Origin: Heterodera schachtii
Taxonomy: Eukaryota; Nematoda; Chromadorea; Rhabditida; Heteroderidae
DNA: 64,000 nucleotides
Direction: 5' to 3'
Assembly (NCBI GenBank): GCA_023374025.1
Contig: SIJG01000044.1
Location: 929,049 to 993,048 of the forward strand
Shown: positions 32,083-43,372 of the stretch, one piece after another
How the letters are laid out: every line of letters begins with the position of its first letter
Numbering within the stretch: the stretch's first letter is position 1
Position numbers and translations under genes: made by a program
Notes under the pieces: generated by a model
What the model was told of the DNA's origin: nothing
The model's input: only the letters and a program-made list of their open reading frames with translations
The model's database searches: none

Positions 32083-32945
32083 CGCAGGCTACTGGACTCG
32101 AACTTTCGCTCTGCCACTAAACCCAACACACTACCACTCGGCCATGAGACCACTTGCCAGAAAAAGGATAATTGTCCTCTATATGCTGCAAAGATGATGA
32201 CGTCTCCACTGCGAGGGATACTGTAGTCCGGTGATATTCGCAATAAATGATCCGCAGTCAAGCGGACTCGAACTTTCGCTCTGCCACCAAACCAAACACA
32301 CTACCACTCGGCCATGAGACCACTTGCCAGAAAAAGGATAAATGTCCACTATATGCTTCAAAGATGATGACGTCACCACTGCGAGGGGTACTGTAGTCCG
32401 GTGAAAAATTCCAATAAATTAGCCGCAGGCAAGCGGACTCGAACTTTTGGTCTGCCACCAACCCAACACACTACCACTCTGCCACGTGACCAGTTGCCTG
32501 AAAAAGGATAAATGCCCACTATATGCTGCAAAGATGATGACGTCACCACTGCGAGGGATACTGTAGTCGGGTGAAAAATTCCAATAAATAAGCCGCAGGC
32601 AAGCGGACTCGAACTTTCGCCCTGCCAGCAAACCCAACACACTACCACTCGGACATGAGATCACTTGCCAGAAAAAGGATAATTGTCCTCTATATGCTGC
32701 AAAGATGATGACGTCACAACTGCGAGGGATACTGTAGTCGGGTGAAAAATTCCAATAAATAAGCCGAAGGCAAGCGGACTCGAACTTTCGCCCTGCCAGC
32801 AAACCCAACACACTACCACTCGGACATGAGATCACTTGCCTGAAAAAGGATAAATGCCCTCTATATGCTGCAAAGACGATTACGTCACCACTGCGAAGGA
32901 TACTGTAGTCCGGCGAAAATTCGCAATAAAGAAGCCGCAGACTTT
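32083..32945 (-). repeat. Five-copy tandem array of a 171-bp tRNA-like unit
   Basis: Five units start about every 170-171 bp; their 'cactcgg' landmarks are at 32135, 32305, 32475, 32646 and 32817. On the minus strand each has an A-box-like TGGCCGAGTGGTAG and a near-perfect B box (GTTCGAGTCC). The ends ggcaag and cttgcc can pair as an acceptor-like stem. The D, anticodon and T arms do not fold well, so these are tRNA-derived. Each unit also has a cAMP-response-like TGACGTCA or one-base variant. Because 171 is divisible by three, the array gives long false open frames, including one of 178 codons. Confidence 0.75.
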
Positions 32946-32967
32946 TCCAGATCAATAAAATTAAAAC

Positions 32968-33056
32968 CTTCTAGAACATTCTAGAACATACGAGCTGCAT
33001 ACTTCTCGAAGCTTATGCGTATTACTAAAGTTCAGAAACTTCTGGAACTTTCTAGA
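32968..33056. promoter_or_regulatory. Cluster of heat-shock elements
   Basis: At 32968-32987 ttctagaacattctagaac has four alternating TTC/GAA units with exact 5-bp spacing, the binding pattern for trimeric HSF. Further sites are ttctcgaagc near 33001 and ttctggaactttctagaac near 33036-33055. No heat-shock gene lies beside it. The nearest downstream gene on the plus strand is the polymerase at 34179, and the tRNA-like array lies on the other side. Confidence 0.7.
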
Positions 33057-33284
33057 ACAAACGAAATTTAATAATTTAGTCATCATTTTTTTGTGCAAAT
33101 TTTGAAAAAATTTACTTTCACTATTTGTATCCATCGGCCAGGTATGTAATAGACAACGATTTTTTGCAAATTGTGTGTGTGTCCTGTTCTCGTGCAAACG
33201 ATAATAATATCCGCTAATCTGTGTTTCAGACCTTACGGTGTCTGTGCGTCAATCTCTTTTGATTTTATCATCTGCCAATGATAT

Positions 33285-34090
33285 CACTTTGCAGCTCTGC
33301 CACAGCACAGCCCCTCTGCTTCTCTGTCTTCCACGTCTCTGCATATCTAAACCCCACCTCTCTGCGTGTTCTCTTGCCAATCGATAATAATAGACGACAC
33401 TCTGCGTATCTGTCCAGTCTGCTTCTCTGCACGCACTGTCTCTGCAGCTCTAACCTCTCCGTTCAACGTACTCTCTCGCCAATCGATAATAAAGACGACA
33501 CTCTGGGTATCTGCAGCTCTAATCTCTCCGTTCAACGTACTCTATCGCCAATCGATAATTCGCCGCTCTGCGTCTCGGCACCGTATGCTTCTAAGCGAGT
33601 TTTGTCTCTGCATCTTTAACTTCTACGCTCGGCATACTCTCTCTCTAATCCTTAATATTGGACCCATCCTGCGTCTTTGCCCTTCTGCTTCTCTGCACTC
33701 CATTGTCTCTGCATCTCTACCTCTCTTCTTCGCGTGCTCTCTTACAATCGATAAAAATGGACGCCACTCTGCGTCTCTGCCCTTCTACTTCTCTGCATGC
33801 ACTCCAATGTCTCTGCATCTCTAACCTCTCTTATTTGCTTGCTCTCTCGTCTAATCGATAAAAATGGACGCCACTCTGCGTCTCTGCCCTTCTGCTTCTC
33901 TGCATGCACTCCAATGTCTCTGCATCTCTAACCTCTCTTATTTGCATGCTCTCTCGTCTAATCGATAATCAGGCGTACGTGTCTGATAGGCCACGCCCCT
34001 TTTCCTCTGCATCTCTGACCTAACTCTCTCTCTCGTTGCCGTACTATTTCTCCTAATCGATAACCCCGGCGTACGCGTCTGATAGGCCAC
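33285..34090. repeat. Pyrimidine-rich satellite, units about 107 bp
   Basis: The plus strand is almost all C and T, with words such as ctctgcatctctaacctctc and ctctgcgtctctgccctt. The landmark aatcgataa recurs; the last three units are 107 bp apart (33746, 33853, 33960), and earlier ones are shorter. The tail holds two copies of gtctgataggccacgcccc. Open frames crossing it (up to 152 codons) are repeat artefacts. It lies immediately upstream of the polymerase. Confidence 0.8.
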
Positions 34091-34178
34091 GCCCCCCTTT
34101 GCTCTGTTTTCTTACCCCCACCGTAATCTTACCGTCATTCTTGTTTTCAGCAATCATTTATTCCTACTGTATTGAATT

Positions 34179-37100
34179 ATGTCGTCCAATGACGAAATTC
34201 CACCTGTCCACGATGGACCTTTTACGCCTGTGCGAGATAGCAATGAACCGTTTGAGGATGTACCACCCCTTGTGGAAGTAATTAACAAACTGCCTGAACA
34301 ACTGGTGAAATGTTTGAAAAAATAATTATAATCTAACAATAATTTGAAGATATTTGACGACTTTGAAGCAAAGAAAGAGCCGAAAATCAAAGGTCAACTG
34401 GACCCCGAACAGTTTCGTGGTGAACATCACATTTGCTTGGATGCTGCACACGCCGAAAGTGGACGTTTCAGAGGTAACTTTTTTATTTGAAGAGATTTAC
34501 AGCGGTATCTTTAAGCGTACCGTTTCTTGGGCCGTTTTGTGTTGGACTACATTTGGAATTCGGACTATCCCGAGAATGTGTTAAAGAGTATATTTATGAT
34601 GTGTTTGAATTACGCTATGAACGGTGCTGAGGCTATGAACATCGCAGCCAATCACTTCATTTTTCTTCTAACTGCACGGCACCTTGACTACGAGATAGCC
34701 GTTCACTTTAAAAATGTAAAGAAGATCGAAGACTCAATGGCGGAAACGATCCTCACACGATTTGAAATCGTCGACCAGAGCAATAAGTCAAAGGAACGTC
34801 CGTCAATTTGCGAAGAATCCTTTGTCATTGACATCACCGCTATCGAAAGTGGTTTGGAGAGAAAGAAGTTGGCCGGAAAAGGAAGAAACAACAGCTTTGA
34901 AATTCCGTACAACATCAGCGATGGAGCGACATACAATTTGGCAAATAACGACAATTTTTGCCTGTTCCGTGCATTTGAATGGCTTCGCATGAAACATGTG
35001 TTGCAACATCAGCGATTTTCCGAATACAAACGGAATGAAAGAAGGCAGCTGAGCGACATTACAACCTTATGTCGGGCTTGTGGGATCAACATGAGCCTAC
35101 CTTTCTTCTCCATTGAAGAATATGGGGAGAGAATTCAGGTAATTCTAATTACGCAATAAATATAGTTCTTCTTCTAAGGCTTATTATGACCGACTCCACC
35201 CTGGAATGTATCGCCTTTTCTGCTTCGGAACTTTTGGGAAAATGAAGCCACTGTGGAAATCCGAAGACATCGTGTATAAACAGGAGCTCTGTGTGCTTTT
35301 CACTGAAGGGGATGCTGGGCAAGCAGGCCACTACACGACCCAATCAAATCAACAGGCAGATTATTTGGTGCCAAGACAAGCTATTGTTTTGGGGTAATAT
35401 ATATATGTGTGTAAATTGAGTATAATGCAAATATTTAGTGCGAAATGCCATACACACACCAGACCCGTCACAACGGAAATTGCAAATGGAAATGTCGCAA
35501 TTGTCAACGAGTAGGCAAAACCTTTCGTGGGACCTGCAGGGATAGTGACTTTTGTTTGTCTTGCCTCGGCTGTGGAAAGGTATCCGCATAATTCATTTAA
35601 ATAAACAAACCCTTGTGCAGACCTTTGAGAGCCGTGAATGCTTTGAACACCATGCAAAGGTTATCAAAGCAACAATCAAGAAGGGGGACAAAGAAGTGAA
35701 AATAGAGAAATCAGTGTGCAAAAGCTCCAGAAAATGCGTGAAATGCGGCATTATTTACCGCGCAATGGTCTCTTCCTTATCTTTAGTTTTAATGATGTCC
35801 GTTTTCAGCTCCAGGACCAAGAGAGAGGTCACGTCTGCGGTCATGAGTTCTGCCGAGTGTGTCTCGGATTCCACGCGCCCCGTGAATGCTACATCCCCTA
35901 CCGGCCAAAGAAGAAGACAGAGAAGCGAATTATCTTCTTCGACTTCGAGTGCACGACGGACTTTCAGCCTGATCCTGAAATTGCCCGCTTCAAACACCAG
36001 GTAAAGTTTTCTTTATTTGCGTAAACAAAGACAATTGTCAGGTTAATTTCTGCTATGCACACGTGACTTGCACGAGTTGCATCGAGAAGGGAAGCTGGAA
36101 CCAGGCGCTGGAGCAGAAATGCGGGATCTGTGGCGACTACCGGACGTACGCATGGGTTTCATTTGACTTCTACAACACCGAAGTGTCAAGACATTTGGCT
36201 TGAACATCAATGGAGTGGAAAACAAAAAATATTTTCCGCATAAGTTTAATAAGGTGAAAAATTTAAAAAAAATGTCCAAGATCCATAAATTTTAGGCCGT
36301 CAATTACGGAAACGTCTTGGACACCCTTCCACCGCTTGAGGACTACTCTCCAGGAAGCCACTTCCCAGAGGAGCGGATGAAGCTGGAGAAATGGCACGCA
36401 GACAACATCAACACACGCTTCGATTTGCGAGAGATCATCGCAGATTATTGCAAAACTGGTAAAAAATTATGATAAATTTCAAAAAATTCTGACGAAACCT
36501 CAGATGTCCAAACCCTGGTACATAGAGTTCTGAAAATGCGAGAGCTCTTCATGGCCGAGACAATGCATGATTTAACAGATTCAATCACCATCCCGGTAGC
36601 TGAGAAAAGTGATTTTTCCAAAATAATTTTAAATTTCAGTCTGCCTGCATGAAATACTTTGTAGCACTGTCGCACCAGGATAATGAGCGCATCGCCATTG
36701 TCTCTCATCTTGGCTATGAAAAGAGGGGAAAGCAGAGCACAATTGCTCGCAAGTACCTCAAATGGCGTGCGGAGGAAGAGATGCGCGACAACGGTTGGAC
36801 ACTCCACTTCATTGAAAGCCCAGGCGGCGAGTACAAATATGGAAACTATAGCCTTGATGGAATGATGGAGCGCCCTGGGATGGCGAAAAACCTGGCGATT
36901 GAAGTGACTGGGAATCTAATTGATTTGAAAAAATCCATCAATGTCTGATTCTTTAAGCTGCTATTGGCATGCTTGCCCCAACTGTTTTCCGGATCAGGAG
37001 GCGATTGTTAGCGGTGGAGAGACAGCAGGTGCGATCCGTGCGAGGGATGCCAAGCGGGTAAAACAAATCGCCAGGGACTTTGAAGTGGAGATCATCTGGG

Positions 37101-38720
37101 AGTGCCATCTGATGCGTATGCTGGAGGAAGACCCTGCAATGAAAGCCTTCTTTGACAATACACCGGACTCTGGGCCCATTGAGTTCCGGGACGTCTTCTT
37201 TGGAGGTATTTCATTTTGCTATTTTTTTGTGAAACAATTGAAAATTTAGGGCGAACTGGACCCGATTGTTTGGCCATGGGCATCATGAAGCCAAACGGAG
37301 AGAAGCTGAACCGCAGCATCAAAATCAAGGACTTCAATAGTCTGTATCCATCACGGTAAGCTTTATAAAAAAATTAAAATTATGTCGATTCAAAGGAACA
37401 TGTTCACCAAATACCCGATTGGGCACCCCACCCTGCTCAAAATGGACAAAGACGTGGAATGGACCAAACCGGTGCATATGGTTGATAATGATGGAGTGCC
37501 TATTGAGGGGATCATCAAGTGTTTTGTGGTGCCGCCTCGCCACTGCTTGTTAGACATCCCGGTGATCCCGGTCCGAATGAACAACAGAACTCTCTTCATG
37601 CTCTGTCGGAGGTGTTCTGAAATGTATCCAAAAGGCCTTGTGGACCCTGATTACAACTGTCCACACTTTGAGGACCACGAACGAGGTAATTCTGTGTAAA
37701 TAATTAAAATGCAATGCCTATTTAGGTTTTTCAACCACCATTACGCACATTGAATTGGAAGCTGCTCTGAGAGCAGGGTACCGAGTCACGCGGGTCTTTA
37801 GTGCGTACGTGTGGCGACATGCATGTGATTGGAGCGACTCATTGTTTCACTCGTACCTCTTCAAATTTTTGAAGATAAAAGAAGAAGGTTGGCTGTTTGC
37901 AATATAAAATTATTATAAAATGCTTAAGCATCCGGGTACCCTGCCAAATGTTTGGAGGATGGGATCTCAGAGGAGGAGAGGGAAGAAAGGCAACAGCAGC
38001 ACATTGACAACTGCTACGCAAAGAGCAAAGTGCGTCTTGAGGCAGCCAGAATTAAACCAAACCCGGGACTCCGCTATATTGCGAAGCTGTGTCTCAATTC
38101 CCTATGGGGACGTTTTGCACTAAGGTAAATAAACTCAACAAAAACACATTAAACCCACTCTACAGGAATCGGCTGACCAAAACCGAAATTGTGGACAACG
38201 ACGCTGACCTCGGGAAGTTGCTCAACGATGATAAGATCGAACTCAGTAGCCTCGATCAACTGACCGTCGGTTCTGGATGGTGTGCTATAAGACAAAGGAT
38301 GAACATGTTGTCGAGCATGACACAAGCAACGTAAAACATATTGTTTTTTCTTTAAAACAGTAAACTTTAGATTGTCATCGCACTATGGACAACATCTGCG
38401 GCACGGCACGCCTTCACCTGCTGGAATCCATGCAGCAGGTGTACTGCACTGAAGACAGATGCAACGTCACGACACGCGGCTTGCCTACACGGTAAACAAA
38501 ATAGCTAAAAAAATTATACTGACAATTTCACTTAGGACACGGACAGCATATTCTATGCACACTGTAACGACTTGTCAGATCCATTGCCCGGTGGTCCACA
38601 GCTTGGTAATTGTGTTTACGGCCTTTATAAATTGGCCGCACATCATTATTTTACCATAAACGCGAGCCTCTGATTGCATCAATGGCAGCCCGTACAAAAG
38701 GCAGATCGTCGTACAAGGTG
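34179..38720 (+). pseudogene. Family-B DNA polymerase (Maverick/Polinton type), intron-rich, probably inactive
   Basis: About nineteen short exons are separated by introns of about 40-50 bp. The first ATG at 34179 follows ttttcag. A cysteine-rich segment (HEFCRVCLGFH, 35850-35890) leads to exonuclease motif I (FFDFECTTD, 35936-35962). FPHKFNK (36230) and YCKTDVQTL (exonuclease III, 36446-36520) follow. The palm motifs are DFNSLYPS (A, about 37330), KLCLNSLWGRF (B, about 38080) and YTDTDSIFY (C, 38484-38560). This is the DNA_pol_B_2, protein-primed family of Mavericks. The stretch that should carry exonuclease motif II, roughly 80 residues, is absent near 36185 together with a frame break. Other breaks occur near 35394-35439, 36904-36958 and 38250. 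No capsid, integrase, ATPase or protease gene is nearby. It is likely a solo, degraded copy. Confidence 0.8.
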
Positions 38721-38744
38721 AATATTTTGGGAAATAAAGCCAAG

Positions 38745-38905
38745 GCCTAAAACCTAAGCCTAGACCTAAGCAATCCTAAAAAGCTCAGCCCTAAGCCTAA
38801 ACCTAGCCCTAAGGAAGCCTAAAGCTAAGGGCTAAGCCTAGCCCTAAGGAAACCTAAACCTCAGGTCTAAGCCTAGACCTAAGAAAGCCTAAAAAAACCT
38901 TCAAT
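38745..38905. repeat. Degenerate telomere-like array (GCCTAA/TTAGGC)
   Basis: The sequence is packed with cctaagcctaa, gccctaag and acctaagc words, variants of GCCTAA, the complement of the common nematode telomere repeat TTAGGC. It is too degenerate for a working telomere. It lies between the polymerase and the rDNA. Confidence 0.55.
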
Positions 38906-39297
38906 TGGAATAAATGGAAAAAAAGCAAAGTCAAAGTCAAAACCTTCGATTGGAATAAATGGAAAAAAGCAAAGTCAAAGTCAAAACCTTAAAGCACTAG
39001 TCGATTGGAATAAATGGAAAAAAAGCAAAGTCAAAGTCAAAACCTTAAAGCACTAGTCGATTGGAATAAATGGAAAAAAAAGCAAAGTCAAAGTCAAAAC
39101 CTTCGATTGGAATAAATGGAAAAAAAGGCAAAGTCAAAGTAAAAACCTTCGATTGGAATAAATGGAAAAAAAGCAAAGTCAAAGTCAAAACCTTCGATTG
39201 GAATAAATGGAAAAAAAGCAAAGTCAAAGTCAAAACCTTAAAGCACTAGTCAATTGGAATAAATGGAAAAAAGCAAAGTCAAAGTCAAAACCTTAAA
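38895..39297. repeat. Minisatellite, 45-60-bp unit
   Basis: About eight copies of cgattggaataaatgg plus an A-run and gcaaagtcaaagtcaaaacc are present. Some units carry an extra ttaaagcactagt. Open frames of repeated LTLLFFHLFQSK on the minus strand are artefacts. Confidence 0.85.
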
Positions 39298-39445
39298 AGC
39301 AATGAGTTGGCTACCTGACCTAATGGTAGCAATGAGTTGGCTACCTGACTTAATGGTGACGAGGCATTTGGCTACCTGACTTAATGGTGACGAGGCATTT
39401 GGCTACCCGACTTAATGGTGGCAACGAGGCATTTGGCTACCTTAA
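39298..39445. repeat. Minisatellite carrying a 28S-derived motif
   Basis: Units of about 32 bp contain gcatttggctacc followed by tgacttaatggt. The last unit reads gacgaggcatttggctac followed by cttaagactct. That word is part of the conserved 28S segment present in the adjacent gene at about 40456-40480, the region where R2-type retroelements insert. Confidence 0.75.
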
Positions 39446-39522
39446 GACTCTCTTAAGAGACCCTTCACTTCTCATGTATTTGTACCTAAAAGGTTGTTGG
39501 CACAAAAAGTAAAGGGGAAAAA

Positions 39523-39946
39523 GAAGACAAATCATCCGATCAAGGGCTAAGTCTCAACAGATCGCAGTGTAAAAGCTGCTCTACTGCTAACAACCCCCTG
39601 ACCAGTAGTCAAGTCGTATACAAGTGATTTTGCGCCCCGACGTTCCACCATGGCACACGAGTGCTACGGCTTTGGCAATGTGCGAGCAATTAAGCACGCA
39701 CATCGGGCCAGATGCTGGGGCATTTGTGCTGCACCGCAAGCGGCGCATAAGTAGTGCCTCCCGACACCGGGGAGCAAGAATATTGCTATCTTGCCTAGGC
39801 GGGATTCTGACTTAGAGGCGTTCAGTCATAATCCCTCAGATGGTAGCTTCGCACCATTGGTCTATCGACCAAGCACATGAACCAAATGTCTGAACCTGCG
39901 GTTCCTCTCGTACTAAGCAGGATTACTATCATAGCAACAGGTCTTT

Positions 39947-40000
<54 letters not shown>

Positions 40001-40042
40001 ATTGGTGGGTGAACAATCCAACGCTTGGCGAATTCTGCTTCG

Positions 40043-40080
<38 letters not shown>

Positions 40081-40317
40081 GACGCACCTGCGTTACGCTT
40101 TGAAAGATGTACCGCCCCAGTCAAACTCCCCGCCTGACACTGTCATCGGCGCGGGTCGCCGGGCCACCGGGTGGCCCGACTTAACACCAAAATGGACACC
40201 CTTGCGGGCGCACTCCCGTTTACCGATTAAGTAAGGAATCGATGAAAGTAGTGGTATTTCACTGGCGCCTTGCGGCTCCCACTTATGCTACACCTCTCAT
40301 GATTCTTCACAAAGTCA

Positions 40318-40356
<39 letters not shown>

Positions 40357-40362
40357 AATTTG

Positions 40363-40412
<50 letters not shown>

Positions 40413-40454
40413 TGGGAATCTCGTTGATCCATTCGTGCGCGTCGGTAGTTAGCC

Positions 40455-40513
<59 letters not shown>

Positions 40514-41537
40514 AATCAAGTTTCCTTGGCTTAACATTCAGAGCACTGGGCAGAAATCAGACACGGTCAACGTCCACAAGGACCATCCGTCTCCTCTGTT
40601 TTAATTAGACAGTCGGATTCCCCGAGTTCGTGCCAGTTCTAAACTGGTCGTTCAGCGCCAACCGAAGTGCATACCCTGACGAGCATACACGCAGCTGAAG
40701 CGCTCCACAAGCAGCTCTCACCACTAGTCCACGCACCATCCCCGAAGGAACAGCACGCAGCCACGGGCAAAAGCCGCCTGTTTCACGCAACAGCCCGGCT
40801 GACCCGACCTTTAGAGCCAATTCTTTTCCCGAAGTTACGAATCTAATTTGCCGACTTCCCTTACCTACATTATTCTATCGACTAGAGGCTGTTCACCTTG
40901 GAGACCTGCTGCGGATATCGGTACGATCAGGCAGGAGATTCAAATAGCTTACCTCGCATTTTCAAGGGACGTGTGGAGCGCACGAGACACCACAGGAACC
41001 GCGGTGCTTTACGGGCGCAACATCCCTATCTCAGGCTGAGCCACTTCCAGGCACGCACACCCTAAACCAGAAAAGAGAACTCTGGCTCGGACTCCACACG
41101 ACGTCTGCGAGTTCATTTGCGTTACCGCGCAAAACAGCTCTTGCGAACCGTCATTTCCCTAGCCTGGCGTGGGAATGTTAACCCACTTCCCTTTCGGCAA
41201 CCGGATGGACCAACTGCGCAAGCACAGAAAAGTCGTCATCCGTAGTGTGTTACGGCGTTAGCCGGTGCCTTAGGATCGGCTGACCCACATTCAACTGCTG
41301 TTCACGTGGAACCCTTCTCCACTTCAGTCTTCAAGGATCTCACTTGAATATTTGCTACTACCACCAAGATCTGCACTGGTGGAAGCTCCGGCCGGGCCCA
41401 CGCCCAAAGCCTTCAACGCAACCACCACGACCCTCCTACACGTCATGGCCAGACTACGCGACAAGCACGTGTACAAGCCAATGACGGTGGAGTATAGGTG
41501 GCCCGCTCCAGCGCCATCCATTTTCAGGGCTAGTTGA

Positions 41538-41571
<34 letters not shown>

Positions 41572-41869
41572 ATTCCGACTTCCATGGCCACCGTCCTGCT
41601 GTCTATATCAACCAACACCTTTTATGGGGTCTAATGAGCGGGCACTTTGGCAGCTTAACTCCACGTTTGGTTCATCCCACATCGCCAGTTCTGCTTACCA
41701 AAAATGGCCCACTTGGAGCTCAAACATTCAACGCCTGGGTTCAGAGTCAAGCAACCCTGGCTTCATACCCATTTAGAGTTTGAGAATAGGTTAAGGACAT
41801 TTCGTCCCCAAGTCCTCTAATCATTCGCTTTACCGAGTATAACTGCTTAACGAGCTCCAGCTATCCTGG

Positions 41870-41909
<40 letters not shown>

Positions 41910-42634
41910 AGTCTTTCGCCCCTATACCCAAGTCAGACGATCGATTTGTACGTCAGAATCGCTTCGGACTTCCACCAGAGTTTCCTCTGGCTTCATCCTG
42001 CTCAGGAATAGTTCACCATCTTTCGGGTCTCAGCGCATACGCTCTGTCTCCGCCCCATCGCATGCGATCGAGACGGGACTATGTTGCGCCCCAACACCGC
42101 AGTGCCAGGGATCACACATCAGCTCCGTAAGAAGCCTTCACTTTCATTGCGCCTTTGGGTTTTGAACACCCAATGACTTGCGCATACGCTAAACTCCTTG
42201 GTCCGTGTTTCAAGACGGGTCGAACAGATGACCGGCTTTTACACCGAGAACGCACAACTGAGAGCCCGAGCTGGACCGAACTTGTTGCTGGTACGTGTCG
42301 CACGCGACCGCCACCGACCCCCAGCTCGAGCCAACCCGGACCCGAAACCATTGCACAATTCACCCAGAGTAAACAGCACTCCCCCGATCCGGGTACCAGA
42401 CCCCGAAAGGCTGGCCTCAAGACCGAGCTCACGCAGCTACTCCGAGCATCTCAGCGCACTCCGCCTGCAAATGCCCCATTCGCCACTGAACAGAAGGACA
42501 GCCAACCCCAGTCTGGAGGCTAGCAGCCCAACGTACAGCAACAAACGGGTGAATGCAGACCAGATACGCCAGCTCTGTCCGTTTCCACCTCATCGGTTTC
42601 ACGTCCTCTTTAACTCTCTCTTCAAAGTGCTTTG

Positions 42635-42667
<33 letters not shown>

Positions 42668-43003
42668 ACTCGTGGCCGTATTTAGTCTTAGATGAAGTTT
42701 ACCACCTGATTTGGGCTGCGATCCCAAACAACCCGACTCCAAGACACGTAAAGATGGGTAGGCACCGCCAGTTGGACAGGTCTTGCACCTTCTCTGGAGC
42801 CCCGGTCAAGGGAAACTTGAACAAGCGGGCCAACCCAAGCTCACGGTCTATACGCTACACCTCGCAACCCCAGAGGAGCTGCGATTCAGCGCTGGACTCT
42901 TCCCAGTTCACTCGCCGTTACTACGGGAATCCTCGTTAGTTTCTTTTCCTCCGCTTACTGATATGCTTAAGTTCAGCGGGTGTTCACGTCTGAGTTCAGG
43001 TCG
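39523..43003 (-). rRNA. 28S (large subunit) ribosomal RNA gene
   Basis: On the minus strand the gene starts near 43003 (gacctgaactcagacgtga, then acccgctgaacttaagcata) and ends near 39523 (ttgatcggatgatttgtc). Conserved blocks are seen throughout: ccgtcgtgagacaggttag near 39960, gactctcttaaggtagcc near 40475, and the D2/D3 region at about 42100-42560. The length of about 3.48 kb is normal for nematodes. The R2 target is not interrupted. Many short frames across it are non-coding. Ends are set by conserved sequence, to within tens of bases. Confidence 0.95.
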
Positions 43004-43212
43004 AAAAATCAAAGTAGGAATGCCAGTAAGCCAGGCACTCCGCCACAGCATGCGAAGGATTGGTGCGCCCGAGTTACGGTCCGTAAAACGCGAATTAGAA
43101 CCACAAGTTCGCGCCAGCACACCAAAACCCCACAGCCGAGCTGAGCAAGTAACGTAAGAACACGTACAAGTACATGATCCCACGAAGCAACGCACAAGCA
43201 GTGCATTTTATG
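43004..43212 (-). other. Internal transcribed spacer 2
   Basis: This is the roughly 210-bp spacer between 5.8S and 28S. It is moderately GC-rich, unlike the surrounding genome, and is removed during rRNA processing. Confidence 0.85.
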
Positions 43213-43372
43213 GTAACGACCCTGAACCAGACGTGCCAATGGATGTAACTCCAATGGCGCAATGTGCATTCGAATGTTTTGTGTTCAAGGTTTCTGCAGT
43301 TCGCACTAATTATCGCAGTTGGCTGCGTTCTTCATCGATCCACGAGCCGAGTGATCCACCGATAAGACTAGA
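43213..43372 (-). rRNA. 5.8S ribosomal RNA gene
   Basis: The minus strand reads cggtggatcactcggctcg, then gatgaagaacgcagcc and cattcgaatgcacattgcgc, all hallmark 5.8S segments, ending near ggttcagggtcgttacca. The length of about 160 bp is as expected. Confidence 0.95.

Noticed and set aside
32419..32955. 178-codon minus-strand frame
   Set aside because: It is the 171-bp tandem repeat read in phase; its peptide repeats every 57 residues and has no known motif.
33278..33824. Long frames rich in Leu, Ser and Cys
   Set aside because: They arise from the pyrimidine-rich satellite and are low-complexity artefacts.
39045..39233. Frame encoding repeated LLFFHLFQSK
   Set aside because: A minisatellite artefact.
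38745..39445. CRISPR-like spaced repeats
   Set aside because: The units are contiguous or degenerate minisatellites without unique spacers, in a eukaryotic genome.
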